Assembly: GCA_937950565.1 (NCBI GenBank)
Contig: CALFCS010000081.1
Location: 1-31,219, forward strand
DNA length: 31,219 nt
Direction: 5' to 3'
From: an uncultured Lachnospiraceae bacterium
GTDB lineage: Bacteria; Bacillota; Clostridia; Lachnospirales; Lachnospiraceae
Under the pieces are notes generated by a model. The model did no database searches and was not told where the DNA came from. It saw only the letters and a program-made list of their open reading frames with translations. The position numbers and the translations under genes were made by a program. This document shows, one piece after another, positions 6,979-16,045 of this stretch (its first letter is position 1; each line of letters begins with the position of its first letter).

Positions 6979-9900
6979 CTGGCATCGTTTTGAAAACTGT
7001 ACGATTGATTTCGGGGATTCCACTCTGATTTCAGGAGAAAACGGAGCGGGGAAATCTACGCTTCTTGATGCAATTCAGTTTGTTGTTACCTGTTCTGCAA
7101 ATGCATTTAATAAGGCGGCCCATGAAAATGGCAAGCGGAAGCTTACTGGATATGTCCGGTGTAAAACGGGAAGAGAGAGTAAACCTTATGAGCGTACCGG
7201 GGAAATCAGCGCTCATATTGCACTGGAATTTTATGAGGAGAGCAAAGACCGGTATTTTATTGTGGGAGCGGTTGTGGATTCGGCCTCGGAAGGCCAGGAG
7301 ACGACGGGCAGATATCTGATTGATAATAAGAGAATTAAGGAAGAGATGTTTTTTCAGGGAAATACACCACGGTCAATTGCCGGATTCCGGGCTGCGAACA
7401 AATCCATCAAACAGTGGTGTAAAACGCAGATTGAAGCGAAGAAGATGATAAAAGCGAGATTCGGAAGGATTGAGGATAAATTTTTCAGCCTTATTCCGAA
7501 GGCGCTGGCATTTAAGCCAATTGATGATATTAAGGATTTTGTGTATTCTTACGTTCTGGATGAGAAAGAGGTACATATCGAGGTGCTTCGTGAAAATGTG
7601 CGAAGCTATCAGGATTTGAAACGTACGCTGGAATCTGTAAAAAGGAGAATGGAAAAGCTAGAGCAGATTGACAAGTTTCACAGTGATGCACAAGATTGTA
7701 TGAAAAAGGAGCGCATGTATGAATTCTATCTGTCGCAGGCGGAGGTAGACATTTCAAAGGAACGGATTCAAAGGCTTGAAGCAGAGATAAAGGCAGAAGA
7801 GTACCGAAGCGGTGAGGTGCAAAAAGAACTGACCGCGGCAGAAGCTGAAAAGAATCAGAAACTTCAGATGGAAACGAACCTGCGTCTGGAGTTAAAACAG
7901 AATAAGGAATATATCGCACTGGAAGAACAGGAGAAAGAGCGGGAACGCTTGAAGGAGGAAGAAGCGGGTGTGCTCGGTGAGAAGAAGGAATTGCAGCGAA
8001 GTGTGAGGAAGGCATTAGATCAGACATATAAGCTGCTGGAAGTAAAGGATGTGAACGAATGTATTCAGAAATATCAGGATATATTCGAGCATCTGGATAG
8101 GATTTCTGATGTCGCGCAGGCGAAAGAGATTACGGAACAGGTCATCCGGTATAAAAATGAAATGTATGCGAAGGTGCAGAGAAAAATAGCAGAGGTACAG
8201 ATTGAACTGCGTGCGAAGCAGGAAGAAAAGCAAGAACTGGATGGAAAAATCGGACAGCTGGAGAGAAAGAAACTTTCTTATCCGGAAGCGGTGAACCATG
8301 TATTGGATGCAGTCCGAGAGGAATTTGCAAGGATAGGAAGAAAGTCAGAGCCATATGTACTGTGCGAAACTCTGGAAATCACAGATGAAAACTGGCGCAA
8401 TGCAGTGGAGGGCTATCTGAATACGCAGCGTTTTTATATTCTGGTGGAGCCGGAAAGTTTTGATATTGCACTTGGCATTTACGATAAACTTCGAAGAGAA
8501 AAGAAAGCATATGGCGTCGGGCTTATCAACACCCAGAATATGGACAAGTATCATACTGCGCCTGCCGGAACCCTTGCGACAGTTGTGACATCAAAGAATA
8601 AATATGCAAAGCGTTTTGTCAATATGGTTCTCGGAAGAGTCCAGATGTGTGAGCGGTACAGCGACTTGAAAAAGTACCCGACATCGATTACAAGGGAATG
8701 CATGAAGTATCAGAACCGGGTGGCAAGCGCGATAAAACCGGAGATTTTCAGTGTGCCCTTTATTGGGAAAAATGCTTTTAAAGTCCAGCTGGAACAGGCG
8801 AGAAGACAGAGGGAAGCTTTGGAGCATAAGGTGGAAGCAATCAAAGGGCAGCTTTCTAATCTGGAATCTGTGCAGGCTCCTCTGTCCACAGAGGATGATG
8901 TGGATGTGAAATACAGGCTGGATGTGCTTACAAAACTCTCCGTAATCCGTGCCGGCATCAAAAAATGTGATGATAATATTAAGACGCTGAAGAAGAATGC
9001 GACCTTTATCCAGAAGCAGATACAGCTGGAGGCGCTGGCCGGTTTGAGGGCGGAACTGGAAATGAAAATAGCTGGTCTGAACCAGAAAATCGGACAGATG
9101 AATGAGAAAATTGAAAGTAAACAGGAACAGATAGCGATAGAAACAAGGAATTTGCAGGCAAATGAGGCGCATGCTCTGGATGTTGCGGCAAAATCAGAAG
9201 AAGATTTGTTATCCTGGAAAAAGGAGTACGAGAAGCAGACCTCTGATAAATCCTTTGCGAGATTTAAGGAAAATTTTGAGAGAAGACGCAAGGCAAATGA
9301 GACATTGAGGCAGGCGGCGGAAAAGCGCATGGCAGACTTGATGCTTGTGTATAAGACAGAGTACAACTTTGGGGCGGCGGCAAATATGGAAGGGTTCCCA
9401 GAATTCGCAGTTGTGTATGACAGGCTTCGGACTTCTGAAATCCTGGAGTATGAGGAAAAGGTGGAATCTGCGAGAATGGCGGCAGAGGAAGAATTCAGGG
9501 AACAATTTCTTGCGAAGCTTCAGGAAAATATGAAGCAGGCGCAGAGTGAGTTTAAAGAGCTGAACAAAGCTTTGAAGGATATTGCGTTTAGTAATGAAAA
9601 ATATGAATTTTTGTATATGCCGTGCAAAAAGTATCGGAATTATTATGAGATGATTATGGATGACTTTAATATTGTGCAGGGAGAGTCTATTTTCAGTGGT
9701 GTTTTCCATGAAACGCATAAAGAAGTCATCGAGGAATTGTTTGACCGTCTGGCAATTTACAATGAGAATGAGTCTGGAACACTGGATGAGTTTACTGACT
9801 ACCGCACATATATGGATTATGATATTAAGATTATTCACAGCGACGGAAGCTATTCCTATTATTCAAAAGTGTGTGAGGAAAAGAGCGGTGGTGAGACGCA

Positions 9901-10186
9901 GACGCCGTTTTATGTAACTGTGGCGGCATCCTTTGTGCAATTGTATAGCAATAATATCGGAGGAGAAGCCGCCGGACTTGTTATGTTTGACGAGGCATTT
10001 AATAATATGGATGATGAGAGAATCGGAGGCGTACTGGAATTTTTGCGAAGGCTACCTTTGCAGATTGTGATTGCCGCGCCACCGGATAAGATTCAATATA
10101 TCGGACCGGTCATGTCAGAAACACTTCTCGTGATGACAGATGAGAAGGTAAGCTATGTGGAGGAATATTATAATGGTGCGGTATGA
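6947..10186 (+). CDS. jetC: Wadjet SMC/MukB-like ATPase JetC
   Basis: JetC is the motor of Wadjet: a long coiled-coil ATPase that dimerises and extrudes DNA loops. From ATG 6947 (AAGGGGAAG ahead of it) the product has 1079 residues. Walker A is GENGAGKST (30-38). Two long coiled-coil arms (about 240-460 and 630-860) flank a hinge-like globular part containing NWRNAVEGYLNTQRFYILVE. The ABC signature SGGETQ is near 980 and Walker B is GLVMFDEAF near 1010-1018, with E1016 as the catalytic glutamate. All ATPase elements are present, so it should be active. An upstream in-frame start at 6887 would lie deep inside jetB and has no ribosome binding site. ATG 6965 is a weaker alternative. The end overlaps jetD by 14 bases. 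Confidence 0.93.
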   Translation: MKKLTRMKLINWHRFENCTIDFGDSTLISGENGAGKSTLLDAIQFVVTCSANAFNKAAHENGKRKLTGYVRCKTGRESKPYERTGEISAHIALEFYEESKDRYFIVGAVVDSASEGQETTGRYLIDNKRIKEEMFFQGNTPRSIAGFRAANKSIKQWCKTQIEAKKMIKARFGRIEDKFFSLIPKALAFKPIDDIKDFVYSYVLDEKEVHIEVLRENVRSYQDLKRTLESVKRRMEKLEQIDKFHSDAQDCMKKERMYEFYLSQAEVDISKERIQRLEAEIKAEEYRSGEVQKELTAAEAEKNQKLQMETNLRLELKQNKEYIALEEQEKERERLKEEEAGVLGEKKELQRSVRKALDQTYKLLEVKDVNECIQKYQDIFEHLDRISDVAQAKEITEQVIRYKNEMYAKVQRKIAEVQIELRAKQEEKQELDGKIGQLERKKLSYPEAVNHVLDAVREEFARIGRKSEPYVLCETLEITDENWRNAVEGYLNTQRFYILVEPESFDIALGIYDKLRREKKAYGVGLINTQNMDKYHTAPAGTLATVVTSKNKYAKRFVNMVLGRVQMCERYSDLKKYPTSITRECMKYQNRVASAIKPEIFSVPFIGKNAFKVQLEQARRQREALEHKVEAIKGQLSNLESVQAPLSTEDDVDVKYRLDVLTKLSVIRAGIKKCDDNIKTLKKNATFIQKQIQLEALAGLRAELEMKIAGLNQKIGQMNEKIESKQEQIAIETRNLQANEAHALDVAAKSEEDLLSWKKEYEKQTSDKSFARFKENFERRRKANETLRQAAEKRMADLMLVYKTEYNFGAAANMEGFPEFAVVYDRLRTSEILEYEEKVESARMAAEEEFREQFLAKLQENMKQAQSEFKELNKALKDIAFSNEKYEFLYMPCKKYRNYYEMIMDDFNIVQGESIFSGVFHETHKEVIEELFDRLAIYNENESGTLDEFTDYRTYMDYDIKIIHSDGSYSYYSKVCEEKSGGETQTPFYVTVAASFVQLYSNNIGGEAAGLVMFDEAFNNMDDERIGGVLEFLRRLPLQIVIAAPPDKIQYIGPVMSETLLVMTDEKVSYVEEYYNGAV

Positions 10187-11408
10187 TACGAAAATCCTGA
10201 ATAGCCTTTTGGATTCCTACGAGAACAGCCTGTTATCCCGGGGAGAAAATAAAGTGGCGGTCCATATTGCTTTCCCTTTCACAAAGAAAACGATGCCGGA
10301 ATATTTTAACGAAAGTTCTCTTGATTATGAGGATATTCACTCTGTCTTAAATGAATTGGAGAAACAAGAGTTCCTGAGTATTGTGTGGAAAAAAGGAAAA
10401 GTTGGCCATATCATTCAAAAAGTATTATTAAATGAAAATAATATTGATAAAGTATATTCTTATCTCAGGAGGACACCAAAGGCAGATTGTGAGAAAGCGC
10501 AGCTGGATCTTTTGAAATCGAAAGAAAAGTGTAACGAAGAGAATCCGGTCACCTATGCATTTCTTACTTATCTGAAAGACAGGATTCAGGAGGGAAAATC
10601 TGTAAAAGAATATATTGAGCTATCTGATCTGAACCGGACGGAAAAGATTCTGTCCGCCTTATCGTTTGTTGAGGGCAACAGAGAGAGCTGTTATATCCGG
10701 GAATTTTCAATCCGTCATTTCGGGGATTCGAAGATATTTGAATCTCTGCTTGGCGTGCTCGGGAATATTATGCGCCGTTTTGAACCCAAATTTGCTGAAA
10801 TGGATATTTATGAGATTCTTTCGGAATATCGTGTTTATCATACGCCGGATTATGTATATCTGAAGGGCGAAGGACAGATTTTGTATGGCGATACAGTTGT
10901 TTTTGATTTATCGCTTCTGGCGCAAGGGGTTGGTATTTCAGGAGAAGATATAAGGAAGATCAGGATTCCGGGGAATGATAAAATTAAAAAAGTAATCACC
11001 ATTGAGAATCTGACTACCTTTTTTCGCTGGACAGAAGAAAACAGTCTCATTATTTATCTGGGAGGCTATCATAATTCTGTGCGAAGAGAGCTCCTTTGCA
11101 TGTTGTATAAAGAGATGCCGGAGGCATCCTGGCTTCATTTTGGCGACATAGATGTTGGCGGATTCGAGATTTACCGGAATTTGTGCGACCGGACAGGTAT
11201 TCCGTTCAAATTGTATCATATGGGAAGTGGGGAACTGAAAACCTATGAGAAATATGCAAAACCACTTACGAAGAATGACAGGAGAAGATTGAAAATGCTG
11301 ATTGAGAAAGAACAGATAAATCAGTCGGAACAAGTGGAAGTGCTTGAATATATGGAAGAGCACGGGATAAAATTGGAGCAGGAGGCGGTCAGGCTTTCGG
11401 CAAAGTAA
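10173..11408 (+). CDS. jetD: Wadjet TOPRIM nuclease subunit JetD
   Basis: JetD is the topoisomerase VI-like nuclease that cuts plasmid DNA once JetABC has reeled it in. The 411-residue protein has an N-terminal arm and winged-helix region. A C-terminal DUF2220-type TOPRIM domain carries the metal-binding acid E278 in TIENLTTFF and the DxD pair D325/D327 in FGDIDVGGFEIYR. These residues are as expected for an active enzyme. ATG 10173 is chosen because GTGGAGGA lies 8 bases before it; the frame extends further upstream into jetC without a better start. The last 20 bases overlap, tail to tail, the end of the histidine kinase gene on the other strand. Confidence 0.9.
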   Translation: MVRYDTKILNSLLDSYENSLLSRGENKVAVHIAFPFTKKTMPEYFNESSLDYEDIHSVLNELEKQEFLSIVWKKGKVGHIIQKVLLNENNIDKVYSYLRRTPKADCEKAQLDLLKSKEKCNEENPVTYAFLTYLKDRIQEGKSVKEYIELSDLNRTEKILSALSFVEGNRESCYIREFSIRHFGDSKIFESLLGVLGNIMRRFEPKFAEMDIYEILSEYRVYHTPDYVYLKGEGQILYGDTVVFDLSLLAQGVGISGEDIRKIRIPGNDKIKKVITIENLTTFFRWTEENSLIIYLGGYHNSVRRELLCMLYKEMPEASWLHFGDIDVGGFEIYRNLCDRTGIPFKLYHMGSGELKTYEKYAKPLTKNDRRRLKMLIEKEQINQSEQVEVLEYMEEHGIKLEQEAVRLSAK

Positions 11409-12795
11409 AGGCGAATTCGGTTCCTACTCCCTCGGTGCTGACTACAGTTATGTTTTCATCGTGTGCCTGGATAGCTTCCTTCACAATCGCAAGACCCAGG
11501 CCGGTTCCTTTTTTATCTTTACCACGGGAAGAATCTGTTTTATAGAAACGTTCCCATATTTTGTTCAGCGCTTTTTTCGGGATACCGATACCATAATCTT
11601 TTACAGAAGTATAGACCTTATTTCCGCGTTCTGTCGTTTCAATGGTAATGGTAGAGTCGGCATCGCTGAATTTGATTGCATTATCCAGCAGGTTATAAAG
11701 GACCTGCTGGATTTTTCTCTGGTCCGCCATAACCTGTAAATGCTTGGTAGCAAAAATTAATTCGATTGTTATTTTCTTCTGTGTACAGCGCCCTTCAAAG
11801 GATGCCGCGACATTTTTAATCATTTCATGAATATCAAAGGCTTCTTTGTTCAGGAGAAGGTGCTTCGTGTCAAATTCATTCAGCGTCAAGAGATCTCGCG
11901 TAAGGTCTGTCAGCCGTTCTGTCTCAAACAAAATGATTTTCAAATATTTTTCCTGAAGCTCAGGTGGGATGGTGCCGTCCGCCATTGCTTCTACATAACC
12001 TTTAATCGAAGTAAGAGGCGAGCGGAAATCATGGGATACATTTGCCACAAAGTTCTTCTGATAATCTTCCATATCCCGAAGCTGGGAGGACATATAGTTC
12101 AGTGAGGCAGAGAGGTAGCCCATTTCATCTTCCGTATTTACCGGAATCTCATAATCCAGGTTGCCGGAGGCATACTGCTTGGCAGCCTCTGTAATTCTGC
12201 TGAGAGGAAGGTATACAAAGAACTGAAATGCCAGCAGTATAATAAATGACAGAATAAATATTACAATAAATGTAATATAGGAAGCTGCCATCAGAAGACT
12301 GCGGATTTCATTGACATAATCAAGATTTTTGTGTATCAGCAGGTAGCCTCTTGGAAAATAACCCTGCATAACAGGAGCAATAACGGTAATGACATCTTCG
12401 TCAAAGTGCTCATGATAATCACTGATGATATATTTGGCATTTCCGATTTCTGCCGGATTAAAGTCTTTAATCGTATCAGGTGTAGCCGGGAAATCATCAG
12501 ACTGCGCGTGAATCAGCATATTTCCATCACGGTCTACGAACCAGACCGCAGCCTCCAGCTGAGCTTCCATGCCGCGCAACTGTGTGTGTACATTGCCAAG
12601 ATTAATCTGCTCTGAAAAATAGCCGGGCAGAAAATCTGAGGCAACAAGATTGGCTTCACGGTACAGATTCGTAGCAATTATTTTAGTAAGCGGTTCTGTT
12701 ATAAGGCCGGAGCTAAGAGTAGCAATCGTAAACACACTTAAGAATCCGAAAATGATATAGATAATGATAAATTTTAGATACAGTGTGCTTTTCAT
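11389..12795 (-). CDS. Membrane sensor histidine kinase with HAMP domain
   Basis: This 468-residue two-component sensor has a membrane helix at about 7-30 and an extracytoplasmic sensing domain at about 31-165. A second membrane helix (about 168-195) precedes a HAMP linker containing YLPLSRITEAAKQYASG. The kinase core shows the H box FVANVSHDFRSPLTSIKG with the phospho-accepting H255, the N box NLLDNAIKFSD (N372), G1 DYGIGIP and G2 GTGLGLAI, so it is complete. It lies 9 bases after the response regulator, with ribosome binding site AGGAGAT, and is its evident partner. The signal sensed is unknown; the layout recalls ResE/PhoR-type cell-envelope sensors. Confidence 0.94.
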   Translation of the reverse strand: MKSTLYLKFIIIYIIFGFLSVFTIATLSSGLITEPLTKIIATNLYREANLVASDFLPGYFSEQINLGNVHTQLRGMEAQLEAAVWFVDRDGNMLIHAQSDDFPATPDTIKDFNPAEIGNAKYIISDYHEHFDEDVITVIAPVMQGYFPRGYLLIHKNLDYVNEIRSLLMAASYITFIVIFILSFIILLAFQFFVYLPLSRITEAAKQYASGNLDYEIPVNTEDEMGYLSASLNYMSSQLRDMEDYQKNFVANVSHDFRSPLTSIKGYVEAMADGTIPPELQEKYLKIILFETERLTDLTRDLLTLNEFDTKHLLLNKEAFDIHEMIKNVAASFEGRCTQKKITIELIFATKHLQVMADQRKIQQVLYNLLDNAIKFSDADSTITIETTERGNKVYTSVKDYGIGIPKKALNKIWERFYKTDSSRGKDKKGTGLGLAIVKEAIQAHDENITVVSTEGVGTEFAFTLPKA

Positions 12796-12804
12796 AATAA
12801 TCTC

Positions 12805-13509
12805 CTATTTCACTTCAAATTTATATCCGATTCCCCATACAGTTGCCAGGCTCCAGCCGTTGTGGTCCTTGATTTTTTCCCGGAGTCTTTTGATATGTAC
12901 GTCAACAGTACGGGTGTCTCCGATATATTCATAACCCCAGATCTGGTCAAGAAGCTGTTCTCTTGTAAATACCTGATTCGGAGAGGAGGCAAGAAAGTAG
13001 AGAAGCTCCAGCTCCTTTGGGGGCATTTCGACGTTTTTATTATCCACAAGAACAGAGTAGTTGGTAAGATTAATGACAATGCCAGGATATTCTACGCATT
13101 TACTCTTATCCTCAGAATGATTTTCTGGTCTTGGAAATGCCTGGTAACGGCGCAGCACAGCCTTTACCCGGGCGACCAGTTCTTTGGCGTCAAAGGGTTT
13201 CATAATATAATCATCCGCTCCGAGCTCCAGTCCCAGCACTTTGTCAAATACTTCTCCTTTAGCGGAAAGCATAATAATCGGAACGGAGGAACGGGTTCGT
13301 ATTTCGCGGCACACCTGATAGCCGTCGATGCCTGGAAGCATAAGGTCAAGAAGGATAAGGTTCGGCTGGTAGGTATCAAATGCTACGAGCGCTTCTTCTC
13401 CGTCATGTACCATCATTGTGTCAAAGCATTCTTTTGTAAGATACAGAGAAAGAAGCTCTGCAATATTTTCATCGTCATCTACAATTAATATTTTCTGTTT
13501 ATTTACCAT
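12805..13509 (-). CDS. OmpR/PhoB-family response regulator
   Basis: The 234-residue regulator has a receiver domain with the acidic pocket IVDDDEN (11-13), phospho-acceptor D55 in LLDLMLPG and K104 in YIMKPF. A winged-helix DNA-binding domain follows from about 135, with LELLYFLASSPNQVFTREQL and DTRTVDVHIKRLREKI. It should be phosphorylated by the kinase encoded directly downstream. The start ATG 13509 is preceded by GGGAGAA. It begins only 29 bases after mutS2 ends, without an obvious terminator, so at least some expression probably comes from the mutS2 promoter. Confidence 0.95.
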   Translation of the reverse strand: MVNKQKILIVDDDENIAELLSLYLTKECFDTMMVHDGEEALVAFDTYQPNLILLDLMLPGIDGYQVCREIRTRSSVPIIMLSAKGEVFDKVLGLELGADDYIMKPFDAKELVARVKAVLRRYQAFPRPENHSEDKSKCVEYPGIVINLTNYSVLVDNKNVEMPPKELELLYFLASSPNQVFTREQLLDQIWGYEYIGDTRTVDVHIKRLREKIKDHNGWSLATVWGIGYKFEVK

Positions 13510-13538
13510 GATGTTCTCCCTGTTTGTTGTGATTAGAT

Positions 13539-15914
13539 TTATTTTAGTTCTGCAATGGTCACCCCGGCATCCCCTTCGCCAAAAGCGCCGAGACGGAAGG
13601 AACGGACGTGTTTCTGCCGTCTTAAATAGTTGTGGACTCCGGCGCGGAGCGCTCCGGTGCCTTTTCCGTGTACAATGCGGACGGAAGTCAGATGGGCGAG
13701 ACTCGCATCATCCAGATACTTGTCAAGCTCTGCGATTGCTTCATCCACGGTCTTACCGAGCAGGTTAATCTCGGGACTTACAGACAGTGATTTGCCCATT
13801 TTCACTTTGCCCTTTCCAGTCTGCCTTGCTGTTTTTTTCAAATAAGAGGGCTGTTCTTCAATAATCTCCAAATCAGAAATATGGACTTTGGAGCGGAGAA
13901 TTCCCATCTGTACGGTTAAGTTCCCTTTTGCATCCGGAAGAGATACAACAGAGCCTGTCAGGTTCATGCTTAGGACTTTTACAGATTCCCCAAGCTTGAA
14001 ATCTTCAGGCTTGTATGTCTTCCGGGGTTTTTCCGGTTCCTTTTTGGCTCCTTCGCGCGCGGCTTCCATTTTCCTTCTCAGCCGCTCTCTTTCTTTTTCC
14101 ATTTCGGATGCGGAGATGGCCTCTTTTCCAAATTTGTGGAAGTTGCGCATTGTCTCATCAGCCGTTTCTTTCGCTTCAGCGAGAATGGCATGAGCTTTTT
14201 CATTTGCCTCCCGCAAAATCCGTTCCCGCTGTTCTTCCAGTTTCTTTTGTTTTTGCTGTGTTTCCTGTTTCAGACGCTCTAACTCACGCCTGTAAGAAGC
14301 GATTTCTTCTTGTTCTTTTTCGATGGTCCGCCGGCTTGTCTCAAGGTCTGTCAGAAGGTCCTCGAAGGACTCATCCTGCTCGCTCAGACGAGACTTGGCA
14401 TCATCAATGATGTACTCGGGAAGACCAAGCTTTCCGGCAATTGCAAAGGCGTTGCTCTTGCCTGGGATGCCAATCAAAAGGCGGTAGGTGGGACGCAAGG
14501 TCTCAACATTGAATTCACAGCATGCATTTTCTACTCCCGGAGTAGAGAGCGCATATACCTTCAATTCACTGTAATGGGTCGTTGCCATTGTCCGGATGCC
14601 TCGCTCATGCAGAGAATGAAGAATAGAAGCTGCAAGAGCGGCGCCTTCTGTAGGGTCAGTCCCTGCGCCAAGTTCATCAAAAAGGACGAGGGAGTTCTCA
14701 TCTACTTTCTTAAGGAATGATACAATATTTGTCATATGGGAGGAGAAGGTACTAAGACTTTGTTCAATACTCTGCTCATCTCCAATATCTGCGTAAACAT
14801 CGTGAAAGACAGCGAGCTCCGAGCGGTCAAGCGCCGGAATATGAAGCCCTGCCTGTCCCATAAGGGTAAAAAGTCCGACCGTTTTTAAAGATACCGTTTT
14901 TCCACCGGTATTGGGGCCGGTAATAATGAGAAGGTCAAAAGTATCACCTAAAGTCACGGTAATCGGAACGACACTTTTTTTGTCTAAAAGCGGGTGCCTG
15001 CCTTCTCGTATATAGATTCTGCCTTCCGTATTAAAGAGCGGGCAGCTTGCATTCATATCTAATGCCAGCGCTCCCTTTGCGAAAATAAAGTCCAGAGTCG
15101 TAAGAAGAGTGTAGTCTGTGCGGATACTCTCAATGTAACCGGCCGTCTCTTCGCTTAAGGATGCCAGAATCTTCTGAATCTCCTCCTGCTCTTTGCCGTA
15201 AAGCTCTTTTAAATCATTATTTAATTTTACGACAGCCATAGGCTCAATGAAAAGCGTAGAGCCTGTGGAAGACTGGTCGTGAATCATTCCGGACACCTGG
15301 CTTCTGTATTCTGCTTTGACCGGGATACAATATCTGTCGCCGCGCATGGTAATAATCGGGTCTTGCAGATAGGTGCGCAGAGAGCCATTTACCATGCCAG
15401 ACAAAGTAGAGTGTACTTTGTCATTCATCTGTCCAATCTGCCGGCGGATATGTTTCAGAGAAGAACTTGCATCGTCACTTATCTCATCTTCATCTAAGAT
15501 GCAGCGGCGGATTTCAGCTGTCAGGACAGAAGCCGGAACCAGTCCGGAAAAATAAGTTTCCAGACAATCTACTTCTTCATTTGCGCGTTCGCTTCGCCCG
15601 TAAGATTTGATTCGCCCTGCATTTTCCAGAAGCTTACAGATACGCAGCAGTTCTCCGCTTCCCAGGACTCCGCCGATTTCCAGGCGGCGCAAGGAATCGT
15701 TGACTGGATTTACACCGCCAAAGGAAGGTCTTCCCTTTTTTACAATGCGTGTAAATGCAGCTGCAGTCTCCTCCTGTGCTGACATGATAGTATTTATGTC
15801 AGTCATGGGCTTTAATTTACGGCAGCGTTCTTTGCCGCCGAAGGAGGAAGCAAGTTCTGTTAAAATGTCTATTATTTTATTATATTCTAATTTTACAAAA
15901 GTTTTCTTATTCAT
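13539..15914 (-). CDS. mutS2: MutS2 (MutSB/RqcU), MutS-type ATPase with Smr domain
   Basis: MutS2 proteins act on branched DNA and, in Bacillus, on collided ribosomes to rescue them. The 791-residue protein has the MutS core and clamp region (1-310) and Walker A GPNTGGKT (333-340). Walker B is LVLFDELGAG (D413, E414), followed by a STTHYSEL-type region (here TTHYSELK). A highly charged coiled coil spans about 510-640 and a KOW-like segment follows. The C-terminal Smr nuclease-type domain (about 715-791) contains VRIVHGKGTGALR. The true start is ATG 15914, preceded by AGGGGAG; the longer open frame to 15992 adds 26 residues without a ribosome binding site. All key residues are present. Confidence 0.95.
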   Translation of the reverse strand: MNKKTFVKLEYNKIIDILTELASSFGGKERCRKLKPMTDINTIMSAQEETAAAFTRIVKKGRPSFGGVNPVNDSLRRLEIGGVLGSGELLRICKLLENAGRIKSYGRSERANEEVDCLETYFSGLVPASVLTAEIRRCILDEDEISDDASSSLKHIRRQIGQMNDKVHSTLSGMVNGSLRTYLQDPIITMRGDRYCIPVKAEYRSQVSGMIHDQSSTGSTLFIEPMAVVKLNNDLKELYGKEQEEIQKILASLSEETAGYIESIRTDYTLLTTLDFIFAKGALALDMNASCPLFNTEGRIYIREGRHPLLDKKSVVPITVTLGDTFDLLIITGPNTGGKTVSLKTVGLFTLMGQAGLHIPALDRSELAVFHDVYADIGDEQSIEQSLSTFSSHMTNIVSFLKKVDENSLVLFDELGAGTDPTEGAALAASILHSLHERGIRTMATTHYSELKVYALSTPGVENACCEFNVETLRPTYRLLIGIPGKSNAFAIAGKLGLPEYIIDDAKSRLSEQDESFEDLLTDLETSRRTIEKEQEEIASYRRELERLKQETQQKQKKLEEQRERILREANEKAHAILAEAKETADETMRNFHKFGKEAISASEMEKERERLRRKMEAAREGAKKEPEKPRKTYKPEDFKLGESVKVLSMNLTGSVVSLPDAKGNLTVQMGILRSKVHISDLEIIEEQPSYLKKTARQTGKGKVKMGKSLSVSPEINLLGKTVDEAIAELDKYLDDASLAHLTSVRIVHGKGTGALRAGVHNYLRRQKHVRSFRLGAFGEGDAGVTIAELK

Positions 15915-15984
15915 AATACTCCCCTGATTTCTATTTGCCTGATTACATTTTACCTTATTTGGAGGGTAAAGAAAAGGATAAATA

Positions 15985-16013
15985 TTGAACATTTCCAGGC
16001 TATCATGTATACT
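15985..16013 (+). promoter_or_regulatory. Promoter of the HtrA-like gene
   Basis: TTGAAC (15985-15990), a 17-base spacer and TATACT (16008-16013) make a good sigma-A promoter. A transcript starting near 16020 would carry the AAGGAGAGAG ribosome binding site at 16031. It lies in the divergent region shared with mutS2. Confidence 0.75.
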
Positions 16014-16045
16014 TAATAAAGGATGTGTGCAAGGAGAGAGAATAT

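Noticed and set aside
8591..9172. Long minus-strand open frames opposite jetC, also at 7530-8027, 8710-9366 and 9209-9838
   Set aside because: They are mirror frames of the coiled-coil coding sequence, rich in Phe, Leu, Ser and Cys, with no ribosome binding sites and no domain motifs.
4985..11408. Jet operon as an undescribed condensin-like system
   Set aside because: Gene order, JetC motifs and the JetD TOPRIM residues fit the known Wadjet system.
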